Shown here in pieces: positions 26,953 to 36,631 of a stretch of DNA of 64,000 nt. Source of the DNA: Quisquiliibacterium transsilvanicum (GTDB lineage: Bacteria > Pseudomonadota > Gammaproteobacteria > Burkholderiales > Burkholderiaceae_E); contig NZ_JACHGB010000006.1 in the NCBI RefSeq assembly GCF_014202215.1, positions 354,826-418,825 on the forward strand, in the 5' to 3' direction. The notes under the pieces are model-generated. The model was not told the origin of the DNA and did no database searches. It saw only the letters and a list, made by a program, of their open reading frames with translations. Numbering within the stretch: position 1 is the first letter of the stretch; each line of letters starts with the position of its first letter. The position numbers and the translations under genes are program-made.

Positions 26953-26981
26953 AATATACGTTAATTGCGTATAGATTGAAA
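26953..26981 (-). promoter_or_regulatory. Toxin-antitoxin promoter with autoregulatory palindrome
   Basis: Read on the minus strand, TTTCAA (26981-26976), a 17-base spacer and TATATT (26958-26953) form a good sigma-70-type promoter. The inverted repeat TATACG-N7-CGTATA at 26955-26973 covers the spacer and -10, the usual place for binding of an antitoxin/toxin complex. The -10 ends one base before the toxin ATG. Confidence 0.65.
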
Positions 26982-27387
26982 CCGCTTGGCGCCCAGAGCC
27001 AATCACGAATCTAGCTGCCCCGAAGCTTGAAAGACATACGGCATATGGACGATTCCCGGACGCCTTGAAGGGCCGGTGTGCGGGATGCGCGCGCGAACGA
27101 TCGCGAGCATACGTGCCGAATACGGGCTCTCCGCATGAGCCCAACGGCACGAAGAGCGTCAGGCGCCCCTCCTGACCGGCGAAATCTGCGGCGCCGAGCA
27201 GCGCAGCCTTGGGCTGAGCGCGCGCAGCGCGCTTCGTTCTTCTGACTCACGGCGCCCTGTCCGAGCGGAGCGCCCGAAGGGCGCGCAGCGAGTTGCGCCG
27301 TGCCAGCCCAAGGCGAGCAGCGCAGGGAAACCGGCCCGAAGGGCCGGTCGCCGCGGTTCTCGCCGGTCAGGAGGGGCGCCTGACGCT
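26982..27387. other. Intergenic region containing the second fold-back repeat
   Basis: There is no supported gene between the toxin promoter and the MFS gene. 26982-27152 is unremarkable and less GC-rich than its surroundings; from 27153 on it is the repeat described separately. Confidence 0.6.
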
Positions 27388-27389
27388 CT
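27153..27389 (-). repeat. Long fold-back repeat, copy 2 (inverted relative to copy 1)
   Basis: The outer arms 27153-27182 and 27360-27389 are exact 30-base complements (AGAGCGTCAGGCGCCCCTCC at the left end). Inside are smaller hairpins such as CCGGCCCGAAGGGCCGG and GCGCCCGAAGGGCGC. The core at 27214-27299, read on the minus strand, matches copy 1 (CTCCGCTCGGACAGGGCGCC, GAACGAAGCGCGCTGCGCGC). The right arm shares its last two bases with the TAG stop of the MFS gene. Confidence 0.8.
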
Positions 27390-28608
27390 ACGCCGCCGCC
27401 CGCGTCCCGGACAGCGCCGGCACCGTCCTGAACAGCAGCAGCCCGCAGCCCGCGCCGAGCGCCGACAGCAGGTAGCCGGCACGATAGCCGCCGGTGAGGT
27501 CGTACAGCGCGCCGCTGGCCCAGGCGCCGAGCGCGGCGCCCGTGCCCATCCCCAGCAGCACCGTGCCGTAGATCGCCGACTGGCGTCTGCCGGGAAAGTT
27601 GCGCACCGACAGGACCGCCACCAGCGGGCCGCGCGAGCCCTGCATGGTGCCGAACAACAGCACGAACGCTGCGAGCAGCAGCGTCGACGGCCAGAGCTCG
27701 AGCATCGCCAGCGCGCCGATGCCAACGATGGACGCGCTGTAGGAGATCGTCGCGAAAGGCTTCTCGCCGATGCGCTCTGAGAACCAGCCGGCGCCGACCA
27801 TGCCGACGATCGACGCCATTCCCGCCACACCGAACACGGTGGCCGCCAGCATCGGCGCGAACCCCGCCGCGACCAGCGCGGCCACCAGCTGCACGCTCAC
27901 CGTCACCGTCGACAGCGAGGTGAAGAACATCACCGCGGTCAGCGCCCAGAAGACCGGCGTGCGCGTCGCGCGGCGGATGGTCCAGGCGTCCGCAGGCTCG
28001 GCCGCGCTGCGCGCCCGCGACACCTGCGGAGCGCCGGCGGCGATCCGCCGCCAGGGCATCAGCCAGACGGGCAGCACCGAGAGCAGCAGCGCAGCGCCCA
28101 TCACCTGGTAGGTGCCGCGCCAGCCGAGCAGCCCGATCAGCCACTGGGCCAGCGGCGCGAACACCAGCATGCCGATGCCCAGCGCCGCCGACAGCAGCCC
28201 CATCGCGGTCGGCAGCCTCGCGGAGAACCAGCGCGTGGCCAGGCCCGCCGCCGGCACAAGCCCGATCAGCGAGGTGCCCACCGCCGCCGCCATGCCGATC
28301 AGCAGGTAGAGCTGCCACAGCGAGGTCGCCAGGCCGGCGAGCAGGTAGACCGTGCCGAAGATCGCCAGCCCGAGGCTGTAGCAGGCACGCGGTCCGAAGC
28401 GGTCGATGGCGATTCCAACCAGCGGCGACATCGCACCGGTGGCGAGCATGTAGACCGAGGCGATGCCGGTCAGCAGCGCCCGGTCGGTGCCGAACTCCTC
28501 CGCGACCGGCAGCAGGAACACCGCGAAGCTCTCGCCGATGCCCCGCGAGACCATGTTGGTGACGAAGCAGAAGGCGAGGACCGCGAAGGCCTGGCGGCGG
28601 ACGTCCAT
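27388..28608 (-). CDS. Major facilitator superfamily transporter
   Basis: The 406-residue protein has twelve predicted membrane helices. The MFS loop 2-3 motif is visible as GIAIDRFGPRACYSLG, and an equivalent GAGWFSERIGEKP follows in the second half. It resembles the monocarboxylate/oxalate-formate-type MFS group, but no substrate can be read from it. ATG 28608 lies after a palindrome that probably serves the divergent TetR gene, so the two are likely co-regulated. Its stop touches the repeat at 27153-27389. Confidence 0.85.
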   Translation of the reverse strand: MDVRRQAFAVLAFCFVTNMVSRGIGESFAVFLLPVAEEFGTDRALLTGIASVYMLATGAMSPLVGIAIDRFGPRACYSLGLAIFGTVYLLAGLATSLWQLYLLIGMAAAVGTSLIGLVPAAGLATRWFSARLPTAMGLLSAALGIGMLVFAPLAQWLIGLLGWRGTYQVMGAALLLSVLPVWLMPWRRIAAGAPQVSRARSAAEPADAWTIRRATRTPVFWALTAVMFFTSLSTVTVSVQLVAALVAAGFAPMLAATVFGVAGMASIVGMVGAGWFSERIGEKPFATISYSASIVGIGALAMLELWPSTLLLAAFVLLFGTMQGSRGPLVAVLSVRNFPGRRQSAIYGTVLLGMGTGAALGAWASGALYDLTGGYRAGYLLSALGAGCGLLLFRTVPALSGTRAAA

Positions 28609-28666
28609 CGAGGGGCTTGCTCCGGTGGGTTGGGCCGACCGGAATGCCGGCCGCGGTGCGGCCCGG

Positions 28667-28692
28667 GAATTAAACGGTCGATCGTTCAATTC
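28667..28692. promoter_or_regulatory. TetR-type operator between the divergent MFS and tetR genes
   Basis: This is a 26-base palindrome with only two mismatched pairs; its centre is AAACGGTCGATCGTTC and its arms are AATT. A -10-like TATACT follows at 28699-28704 in the tetR direction. It sits 59 bases before the MFS start and 63 bases before tetR, the expected place for an autoregulatory site acting on both. Confidence 0.7.
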
Positions 28693-28754
28693 CTGGAATA
28701 TACTGGACGCCCCGGCCGCGCCGCGGCCTGCCAGGTTCCACTTCAGCCCCACCC

Positions 28755-29360
28755 ATGGCCCGCACCACCGGTTCCGACGGCGCCCGCACCGAGGAGGCGA
28801 TCCGCAGCGCAGCGATCGAGTTGATCGCTGCGCGCGGCTTCGAGGCGACCACGCTGCGCGAGATCGCCGAGAAGGTCGGCGTGCAGCCGGGAACCATCTA
28901 CCGCTACTTTCCCAGCAAAGCCCAACTGCTGGTGGAACTGCTGGTCGAGCACCTCGAGTTCCTGCTCGAGCAGTGGGCGCTGCAGCGCCCGGCCACCGAC
29001 GATCCGGTCGAGGCGCTGCGCGCCTTCGTCGATTTCCACGTCCGCTCGCACACGCTGCGCCGGCGCGAGGTCTTCGTCGCGAACATGGAGCTGCGCAGCC
29101 TGGCCCCGGCGGACCGCCGCAGGGTGGTGTCGCTGCGCCGCCGCTACGAGGACCTGCTCACCGGCATCCTGCGCGACGGCGTCGAGCGCGGCGCCTTCCA
29201 GCTGCCGGACGCGCGGATCGCCACCTTCGCCATCCTCGCGATGCTCACCGGCGTCGGCGCCTGGTACCGCGAGGGCGGACGGCTGGGCAAGCGCGACCTG
29301 ATCGACATGTACACCCGCATGGTGATGCAGTGCGCCGGCGCCGCCACGGTGCCCGCCTGA
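28755..29360 (+). CDS. TetR/AcrR-family transcriptional regulator
   Basis: The 201-residue protein begins with a TetR helix-turn-helix ([20 protein letters not shown], then [20 protein letters not shown]) and continues as an all-helical ligand domain. It precedes liuB by 55 bases. Two regulator families are described for branched-chain amino acid degradation in proteobacteria, MerR-type LiuR and TetR-type LiuQ; this position fits the latter, but I cannot confirm orthology. It probably controls itself, the MFS gene and perhaps liuBCDE through the palindrome at 28667. Confidence 0.85.
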   Translation: MARTTGSDGARTEEAIRSAAIELIAARGFEATTLREIAEKVGVQPGTIYRYFPSKAQLLVELLVEHLEFLLEQWALQRPATDDPVEALRAFVDFHVRSHTLRRREVFVANMELRSLAPADRRRVVSLRRRYEDLLTGILRDGVERGAFQLPDARIATFAILAMLTGVGAWYREGGRLGKRDLIDMYTRMVMQCAGAATVPA

Positions 29361-29415
29361 TGCCGCAGGCCATGCATCCGATCCCACGTCATCGACCCAT
29401 CCAGGGAGAGCTCCG

Positions 29416-31023
<1,608 letters not shown>

Positions 31024-31025
31024 CG

Positions 31026-31826
31026 ATGAGCTACACCACGATCGAGACCGACCTGACCCAGGGGGTCGCGCTCGTCTGGCTGAACCGGCCGGCGCTGCGC
31101 AACGCGATGAACGACGTGCTGATCGACGAGACGACCGACGCCGTCCAGCGCGCGATCGACGACGAGGCGGTGCGCGCGATCGTTCTCGCCGGCCGCGGCA
31201 CGGCCTTCTGCGCGGGCGCCGACCTGGCCTGGATGGCGAGCGGGCGCACGATGAGCCCGGAGGCCTCCCTGGCGGATTCGATGCGGCTGGCGCGACTGCT
31301 GCGGCTGCTGCACGACAGCCCGAAGCCGACGGTGGCGCGGGTGCAGGGCCCCGCCTTTGCCGGCGGCATGGGACTGGTGGCCGCCTGCGACGTCTCGGTC
31401 GCATCCACCGAGGCGCGCTTCTGCCTGTCCGAGGTCAAGCTCGGGCTGATCCCGGCAATGATCAGCCCCTATGTGATCCGGGCGATGGGCGGCCAGCAGG
31501 CGCGCCGCTGGTTCGTCACTGGCGAGGTGTTCGACGCCGCGGAGGCCTGGCGGATCGGCTTCGTGCACGAACTGGTACAGCCCGACGGCCTCGACGAGGC
31601 GGTCAACGGCATCGTCGGCCACCTGCTCGCCGGAGGGCCGAAGGCGCTCGGCGAGTGCAAGCGGCTGGTGCAGGACATGACAGGCCGGCCGATCGACGAC
31701 GCGATTGGCCGTGAGACCGCCTCGCGCATCGCGCGGGTGCGCGCCACCGACGAAGCCCAGGAAGGGATCGCGGCCTTCTTCGAGAAGCGCCGGCCTGCCT
31801 GGGCCGCGGCCGATCCGGCCGCCTGA
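31026..31826 (+). CDS. liuC: Methylglutaconyl-CoA hydratase
   Basis: LiuC hydrates 3-methylglutaconyl-CoA to HMG-CoA. The 266-residue crotonase-fold protein has the oxyanion-hole segments AFCAGADLAWM (about residues 60-70) and PAFAGGMGLVAACDV (about 107-121), and the acidic catalytic region FCLSEVKLGLIPAMISPYV. Its position between liuB and liuD gives the specific function. Confidence 0.93.
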   Translation: MSYTTIETDLTQGVALVWLNRPALRNAMNDVLIDETTDAVQRAIDDEAVRAIVLAGRGTAFCAGADLAWMASGRTMSPEASLADSMRLARLLRLLHDSPKPTVARVQGPAFAGGMGLVAACDVSVASTEARFCLSEVKLGLIPAMISPYVIRAMGGQQARRWFVTGEVFDAAEAWRIGFVHELVQPDGLDEAVNGIVGHLLAGGPKALGECKRLVQDMTGRPIDDAIGRETASRIARVRATDEAQEGIAAFFEKRRPAWAAADPAA

Positions 31827-31849
31827 GAAAGACATTCCCGGAGAACACA

Positions 31850-33880
31850 ATGTTCGACAAGATCCTCATTGCGAACCGCGGCGAGATCGCCTGCCGGGTG
31901 GCCGCCACCGCCCGCCGCCTCGGCATCCGCACCGTGGCCGTCTACTCCGACGCGGACGCGCGCTCGCGCCACGTCGCGGCCTGTGACGAGGCATACCGGC
32001 TCGGCCCGGCGCCGGCGCGCGAGTCCTACCTGCGCGGCGACGCCATCCTCGAGATCGCGCTGCGCACCGGCGCCCAGGCGATCCACCCCGGCTACGGCTT
32101 CCTGTCCGAGAACGAGCAGTTCGCGCAGGCCGCCTCGGAGCGGGGCGTGGTGTTCATCGGGCCGCCGGCGAAGGCGATCGCCGCGATGGGCAGCAAATCC
32201 GCCGCCAAGTCGCTGATGGAGAAGGCACAGGTGCCGCTGGTGCCCGGTTACCACGGCGACGACCAGGACCCCGCCTACCTGAAGGGCCAGGCGGACGCGA
32301 TCGGCTATCCGGTGCTGATCAAGGCCAGCGCGGGCGGCGGCGGCAAGGGAATGCGCATCGTCGCGAAGCACGCCGAGTTCGACGCGATGCTCGCCTCGTG
32401 CAAGCGCGAGGCGAAGAACGCCTTCGGCGACGACACCGTGCTGATCGAGCGCTACGTGCAGCGGCCGCGCCACGTCGAGATCCAGGTCTTCGCCGACACC
32501 CACGGCAACTTCGTGCATCTGTTCGAGCGCGACTGCTCGGTGCAGCGGCGTCACCAGAAGGTGATCGAGGAGGCGCCCGCGCCGGGAATGACCGCCGAGC
32601 GCCGGCGCGCGATGGGCGACGCCGCGGTGGCCGCGGCGCGCGCGGTCGGCTACGTCGGCGCGGGCACGGTCGAATTCATCGTGGAGCCCGACGGCCGCTT
32701 CTACTTCATGGAGATGAACACCCGTCTCCAGGTCGAGCATCCGGTCACCGAGATGATCACCGGCCAGGACCTGGTCGAGTGGCAGCTGCGGGTGGCCGCG
32801 GGCCAGCGGCTGCCGCTGCTGCAGGACGAGCTCGCCATCCACGGCCACTCGCTCGAGGCGCGGGTCTATGCCGAGAACCCGGACAAGGGCTTCCTGCCCT
32901 CGACCGGACAACTGCGCTACCTCGCCACGCCTGCGGCAGCGCACTTCACCGTAGGCGCGGCCGGCGGCGAACCCGCGGGCGTGCGCATCGACAGCGGCAT
33001 CCGCGAGGGCGATGCGATCACGCCCTTCTACGACCCGATGATCGCCAAGCTGATCACCTGGGGGCGCGACCGCGCCGAGGCGACCGCCCGGATGGACCAG
33101 GCGCTGGCCGAATTCGACGTGGTCGGGCCGGCCACCAACGTCGCCTTCCTGAAGCGGCTGATGCGCTCGCCGGCCTTCTCGGGCGCCGACCTCGACACCG
33201 GCCTGATCGAACGCGAGCGCGAGCTGCTTCTGCCGCCCGCGGCGACGCCCACGCCCACGGTGCTGGCGATCGCGGCGGCCGCGGTGCTGTCGATCGAGGA
33301 CGAGGCCGCCGCCCGCGCGGCTCCGGCCGGCAGCGCCGACCCCTGGGCGCTGCGCACCGGCTGGCGCCCCTGCGGCTGGCAGTCGCGCCCGATGGGCTTC
33401 CGGCGCGGCGACGCGCAGTTCCCGGTCACGCTGAGCTACGCCGGACGCGGGTATTCGGTGCAGGTCGGCGACGAGATCGTGTGCCTGTCGGACCTCGCAT
33501 GGAATCCTGCCACCCGGCGGCTGGGCGGCCTGGTCGGCGGCGAGGCCTTCGAGGCGCGCGCGGTGCTCGAGGGCGAGACACTGCACCTGTTCGGCCCGTC
33601 GGGCCCGCAGCAGCTCGGCTATGCGCCGCCGCTGGCGCATGCCGGCGACGACGCCGCCGAGGGCGGCAACCTCACCGCGCCGATGCCCGGCAAGGTGGTC
33701 GCGCTGCTGTGCGCGCAGGGTGACCGCGTCTCCAGGGGACAGCCGCTGCTGGTGATGGAGGCGATGAAAATGGAGCACACCATCGCCGCGCCGGCCGACG
33801 GCGAGGTCACCGGCCTGCCCTTCGCGGTCGGCGACCAGGTCGACGAGGGCGCGCAGCTGATCGGCTTCGCGCCTGCATGA
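31850..33880 (+). CDS. liuD: Methylcrotonyl-CoA carboxylase biotin-carrying (alpha) subunit
   Basis: LiuD carboxylates biotin with ATP and bicarbonate. The 676 residues run through the biotin carboxylase domain (MFDKILIANRGEIACRVAAT; ATP-grasp loop KASAGGGGKGMRIV near residue 165; EMNTRLQVEHPVTE near 290), a less conserved linker domain, and a C-terminal biotinyl domain with biotin lysine K640 in MEAMKMEHT. The length and domain order match MCC alpha. It lies 23 bases after liuC. Confidence 0.96.
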   Translation: MFDKILIANRGEIACRVAATARRLGIRTVAVYSDADARSRHVAACDEAYRLGPAPARESYLRGDAILEIALRTGAQAIHPGYGFLSENEQFAQAASERGVVFIGPPAKAIAAMGSKSAAKSLMEKAQVPLVPGYHGDDQDPAYLKGQADAIGYPVLIKASAGGGGKGMRIVAKHAEFDAMLASCKREAKNAFGDDTVLIERYVQRPRHVEIQVFADTHGNFVHLFERDCSVQRRHQKVIEEAPAPGMTAERRRAMGDAAVAAARAVGYVGAGTVEFIVEPDGRFYFMEMNTRLQVEHPVTEMITGQDLVEWQLRVAAGQRLPLLQDELAIHGHSLEARVYAENPDKGFLPSTGQLRYLATPAAAHFTVGAAGGEPAGVRIDSGIREGDAITPFYDPMIAKLITWGRDRAEATARMDQALAEFDVVGPATNVAFLKRLMRSPAFSGADLDTGLIERERELLLPPAATPTPTVLAIAAAAVLSIEDEAAARAAPAGSADPWALRTGWRPCGWQSRPMGFRRGDAQFPVTLSYAGRGYSVQVGDEIVCLSDLAWNPATRRLGGLVGGEAFEARAVLEGETLHLFGPSGPQQLGYAPPLAHAGDDAAEGGNLTAPMPGKVVALLCAQGDRVSRGQPLLVMEAMKMEHTIAAPADGEVTGLPFAVGDQVDEGAQLIGFAPA

Positions 33881-33924
33881 TCCCGGCGCGACCCTTAAAA
33901 TCGAAGGCCCCGCAGGAGCACAGC

Positions 33925-34860
33925 ATGAACCTCCCCTCCCAGGTCCACATCACCGAGGTCGGCCCGCGCGACGGGCTGCAGAACGAGAAGCAGCAGGTGC
34001 CGGCCACGGTCAAGGTCGAGCTCTGCGAGCGGCTGCTCGCCGCCGGCGTCGACCACTTCGAGGCCACCTCTTTCGTATCGCCGAAGTGGGTGCCGCAGAT
34101 GGCCGACGCCGCCGAGGTGATGGCCGCGCTGCCGCGCCCGCAGGGCGTGATCGTCTCGGTGCTGACGCCCAACCTCAAGGGCTTCGAGTCGGCGCTGGCC
34201 GCGGGCGCCGACGAGGTGGTGATCTTCGGTGCCGCCAGCGAGGCCTTCTCGCAGCGGAACATCAACTGCTCGATCGCCGAGAGCATCGAGCGCTTCCGCC
34301 CGGTGGCCGACGCCGCCAAGGCAAACGGCCTGCGGCTGCGCGCCGCGCTGTCGACTGCCTTCGGCTGCCCCTACCAGGGCGATGTGCCGGTAAGCGCAGT
34401 GGTCGACGGCGTCGAGCGCCTGCGCGACCTGGGCTGCGACGAGATCGGCATCGCCGACACCATCGGCGTGGGCACGCCGGGCCAGGTGCAGCGCGTGATG
34501 GAGGCGGCCGCGCGCGTCTACCCCATCGCGCAGCTCTCCGGCCACTTCCACGACACTTACGGCCAGGCGCTGGCCAACATCCTCGCCTGCCTGCAGGCCG
34601 GCGTCGCCCGCTTCGACAGTTCGATCGCCGGGCTCGGCGGCTGCCCCTACGCCAAGGGCGCAACCGGCAACGTCGCCACCGAGGACGTGGTCTACATGCT
34701 GCACGGCCTGGGCATCCGCACCGGCCTGGACCTCGACCGGCTGGTGGATGCCGGGCAGTGGATTTCCGGCTTCCTGGGCCGCAAGAGCCTCTCGCGCGCC
34801 GGCAACGCGCTGGCCGCCCGGCGCCAGCGCGAGCAGAGCGAGGCGGAGGCCTCCGCATGA
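33925..34860 (+). CDS. liuE: Hydroxymethylglutaryl-CoA lyase
   Basis: LiuE cleaves HMG-CoA to acetoacetate and acetyl-CoA, ending leucine breakdown. The 311-residue TIM-barrel product carries the family start ITEVGPRDGLQNEKQQVPA, the metal-binding HFHDTYGQALAN and the signature loop SSIAGLGGCPYAKGATGNVA, whose cysteine covers the active site. ATG 33925 is 44 bases after the liuD stop. The stop overlaps the next gene's ATG (ATGA). Confidence 0.96.
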   Translation: MNLPSQVHITEVGPRDGLQNEKQQVPATVKVELCERLLAAGVDHFEATSFVSPKWVPQMADAAEVMAALPRPQGVIVSVLTPNLKGFESALAAGADEVVIFGAASEAFSQRNINCSIAESIERFRPVADAAKANGLRLRAALSTAFGCPYQGDVPVSAVVDGVERLRDLGCDEIGIADTIGVGTPGQVQRVMEAAARVYPIAQLSGHFHDTYGQALANILACLQAGVARFDSSIAGLGGCPYAKGATGNVATEDVVYMLHGLGIRTGLDLDRLVDAGQWISGFLGRKSLSRAGNALAARRQREQSEAEASA

Positions 34861-35114
34861 CGCAGCTGTTCCGCCCGAACGGTCCCCGCCCGGGGCCGGT
34901 GCCCTCGCCCTGCATCTCCATCTGCCGGATGGACGCGCAGACCGGACTGTGCGAGGGCTGCCTGCGGACCCTGGACGAGATCGCCGACTGGGGCGCGATG
35001 CCCGACGCGCGCAGGCGCACCGTGCTGGAGGCCGTCGACGCGCGCCGCGCCGCCATCGAGGCGGCCGATCATGCGCGCTTCGACGAGCCCGCGCCCGCGG
35101 CACGCGGCGGATAG
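34857..35114 (+). CDS. DUF1289 domain protein
   Basis: This is an 85-residue protein with the four-cysteine DUF1289 pattern (SPCISICRMDAQTGLCEGCL, then RTLDEIADWG), which could bind a small iron-sulfur centre or zinc. Its function is unknown. The 4-base overlap with liuE means that it is translated with the leucine operon; such proteins are frequently found attached to unrelated operons in proteobacteria. Confidence 0.85.
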   Translation: MTQLFRPNGPRPGPVPSPCISICRMDAQTGLCEGCLRTLDEIADWGAMPDARRRTVLEAVDARRAAIEAADHARFDEPAPAARGG

Positions 35115-35141
35115 GCTGGCCCAGTGGAACCGGACCGGGCG

Positions 35142-36092
35142 ATGCCGCCGCTTCCGCCGACGCTGCACGTGATCGAACGGGACTGGCTCTCGTGCAATCA
35201 GGTCGTCTTTTTCGACGACTGCGACGACGACGGCAACCCGGGGCCCTGCGCCACGCTGGTCGACTCCGGCTACGTCAAGCACGCGGACACCACGGTGGCG
35301 CTGGTGCGGCGCGTGATCGAGCGCCGCGGCCCGCCGCAGCGCCGGCTGACCCGCCTGCTCAACACCCACCTGCACTCCGACCACTGCGGCGGCAACGCTG
35401 CGATCGCCAAGGCCTTCGGCTGCCCGGTCTTCGTTCCCGCCGCGGAGCTCGAAGCCGTGCGGCGCTGGGATGAAGAGGCGCTCACCTTCGCGGGCACCGG
35501 CCAGCGCTGCGCGCACTTCGCCGCCGAGGGCGGCCTGCACCCCGGCGAGACGCTGCGGCTGGGCGGCGCGGGCTGGGACGTTCACGCCGCGCCGGGACAC
35601 GACCCCCACTCGCTGATCCTGCACTGCCCCGAGCACCGGGTGCTGATCTCGGCCGACGCGCTCTGGGAGAACGGCTTCGGGGTGATCTTCCCCGAGCTCG
35701 ACGGCGAGTCGGGCTTCGCCGAGCAGCAGGCGGTGCTCGAGCTGATCGGGACGCTCGAGGTGGACACCGTGATCCCCGGCCACGGCCGCCCCTTCGGCGA
35801 CCCCGATGCGGCGATCGAGCGCGCGATGCGGCGGCTGGACGCCATGCGGTCGGACCCGGCGCGCAACGCCCGCAACGCGATCCGCGTGCTGGTCAAGTTC
35901 CTGCTGCTTGACCGCGAGCGCGTCGAGTTCGAGACCATGGCGCACGACGTGCGCAACGCCTCGGTGCTGCGCAACTCCGCACGCCTGATGGGGATGGAGC
36001 TGCGCGACGCGCTGCGCTGGGGCGTCGACGAGCTCGAACGGCAGGGCCAGCTGGCGCGCGAAGGCGGCTGGCTGGTGAACCGGGACCCCTGA
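35142..36092 (+). CDS. Metallo-beta-lactamase-fold hydrolase
   Basis: The 316-residue product has the dinuclear zinc motif THLHSDHCGGN near residue 80, a second His in AAPGHDPHSLIL, an Asp ligand in LISADALWENGFGV and the distal His in VIPGHGRPFGDP. It belongs to the glyoxalase II-like/arylsulfatase-like part of the fold; the substrate is unknown. ATG 35142 is preferred to the GTG at 35124 because it starts at PPLPPTLHVIERDWLS, the usual N terminus of relatives. It ends one base from the convergent hexapeptide gene. Confidence 0.85.
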   Translation: MPPLPPTLHVIERDWLSCNQVVFFDDCDDDGNPGPCATLVDSGYVKHADTTVALVRRVIERRGPPQRRLTRLLNTHLHSDHCGGNAAIAKAFGCPVFVPAAELEAVRRWDEEALTFAGTGQRCAHFAAEGGLHPGETLRLGGAGWDVHAAPGHDPHSLILHCPEHRVLISADALWENGFGVIFPELDGESGFAEQQAVLELIGTLEVDTVIPGHGRPFGDPDAAIERAMRRLDAMRSDPARNARNAIRVLVKFLLLDRERVEFETMAHDVRNASVLRNSARLMGMELRDALRWGVDELERQGQLAREGGWLVNRDP

Positions 36093-36093
36093 C

Positions 36094-36591
36094 TCAGGGA
36101 ATCTGCCGGTCCGGCGCCGGCCGCACCAGCACCTCCCAGTGCGTGCGCCTGCGGCCGGCCTCGACTGCAGGCAGCGGCGCCACCGGCTCGAGTCCGGCCA
36201 GGCAGCGGCGCGCGAGCTCCACGTAGAGCCGGGTGCCCAGCCGCTTGCCGGCCAGGTCGGCCTCGGTGAGCTCGCGCACCACCCGCGCCGGCGCGCCGGT
36301 GACGAGCACGCCGGCAGGGATCTGCGCGCCGATCCGCACGAAGGACATCGCCGCCACGATGGTGCGCTCGCCGATCACCGCATCGTCCATCACCACCGCG
36401 TTCATTCCGACCAGCGCGTCGCGGCCGATCCGGCAGTAGTGCAGCACCGCGCCGTGGCCGATGTGCGCATGCTCTTCCATCACGGTGTCGTGGTCCGGAC
36501 CGGTGTGGACCACGCAGTTGTCCTGCAGGTTGGACTCGCGCTCCATCACGATGCGGCCGAAGTCGCCGCGCAGCACCGCGCCCGGGCCCAC
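36094..36591 (-). CDS. PaaY/gamma-carbonic-anhydrase-like hexapeptide protein, N terminus unclear
   Basis: This is a left-handed beta-helix protein. The hexapeptide ladder (GPGAVLRGDFGRIVME, NLQDNCVVHTG, GHGAVLHYCRIGRDALVGMN) and the metal histidines are present, so a PaaY-type thioesterase or gamma carbonic anhydrase role is possible. Homology continues upstream of the GTG at 36591 (EAFQGDVIIGPGCYV), but the frame meets a stop within about 20 codons and offers no ATG, GTG or TTG. An ATT codon at 36636, overlapping the stop of the upstream ligase gene as ATTGA, may be the start. Either way the first 20-25 residues of the family are missing. Confidence 0.75.
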   Translation of the reverse strand: MGPGAVLRGDFGRIVMERESNLQDNCVVHTGPDHDTVMEEHAHIGHGAVLHYCRIGRDALVGMNAVVMDDAVIGERTIVAAMSFVRIGAQIPAGVLVTGAPARVVRELTEADLAGKRLGTRLYVELARRCLAGLEPVAPLPAVEAGRRRTHWEVLVRPAPDRQIP

Positions 36592-36631
36592 GTAGCAGCC
36601 CGGCCCGATGATGACGTCGCCCTGGAAAGCC

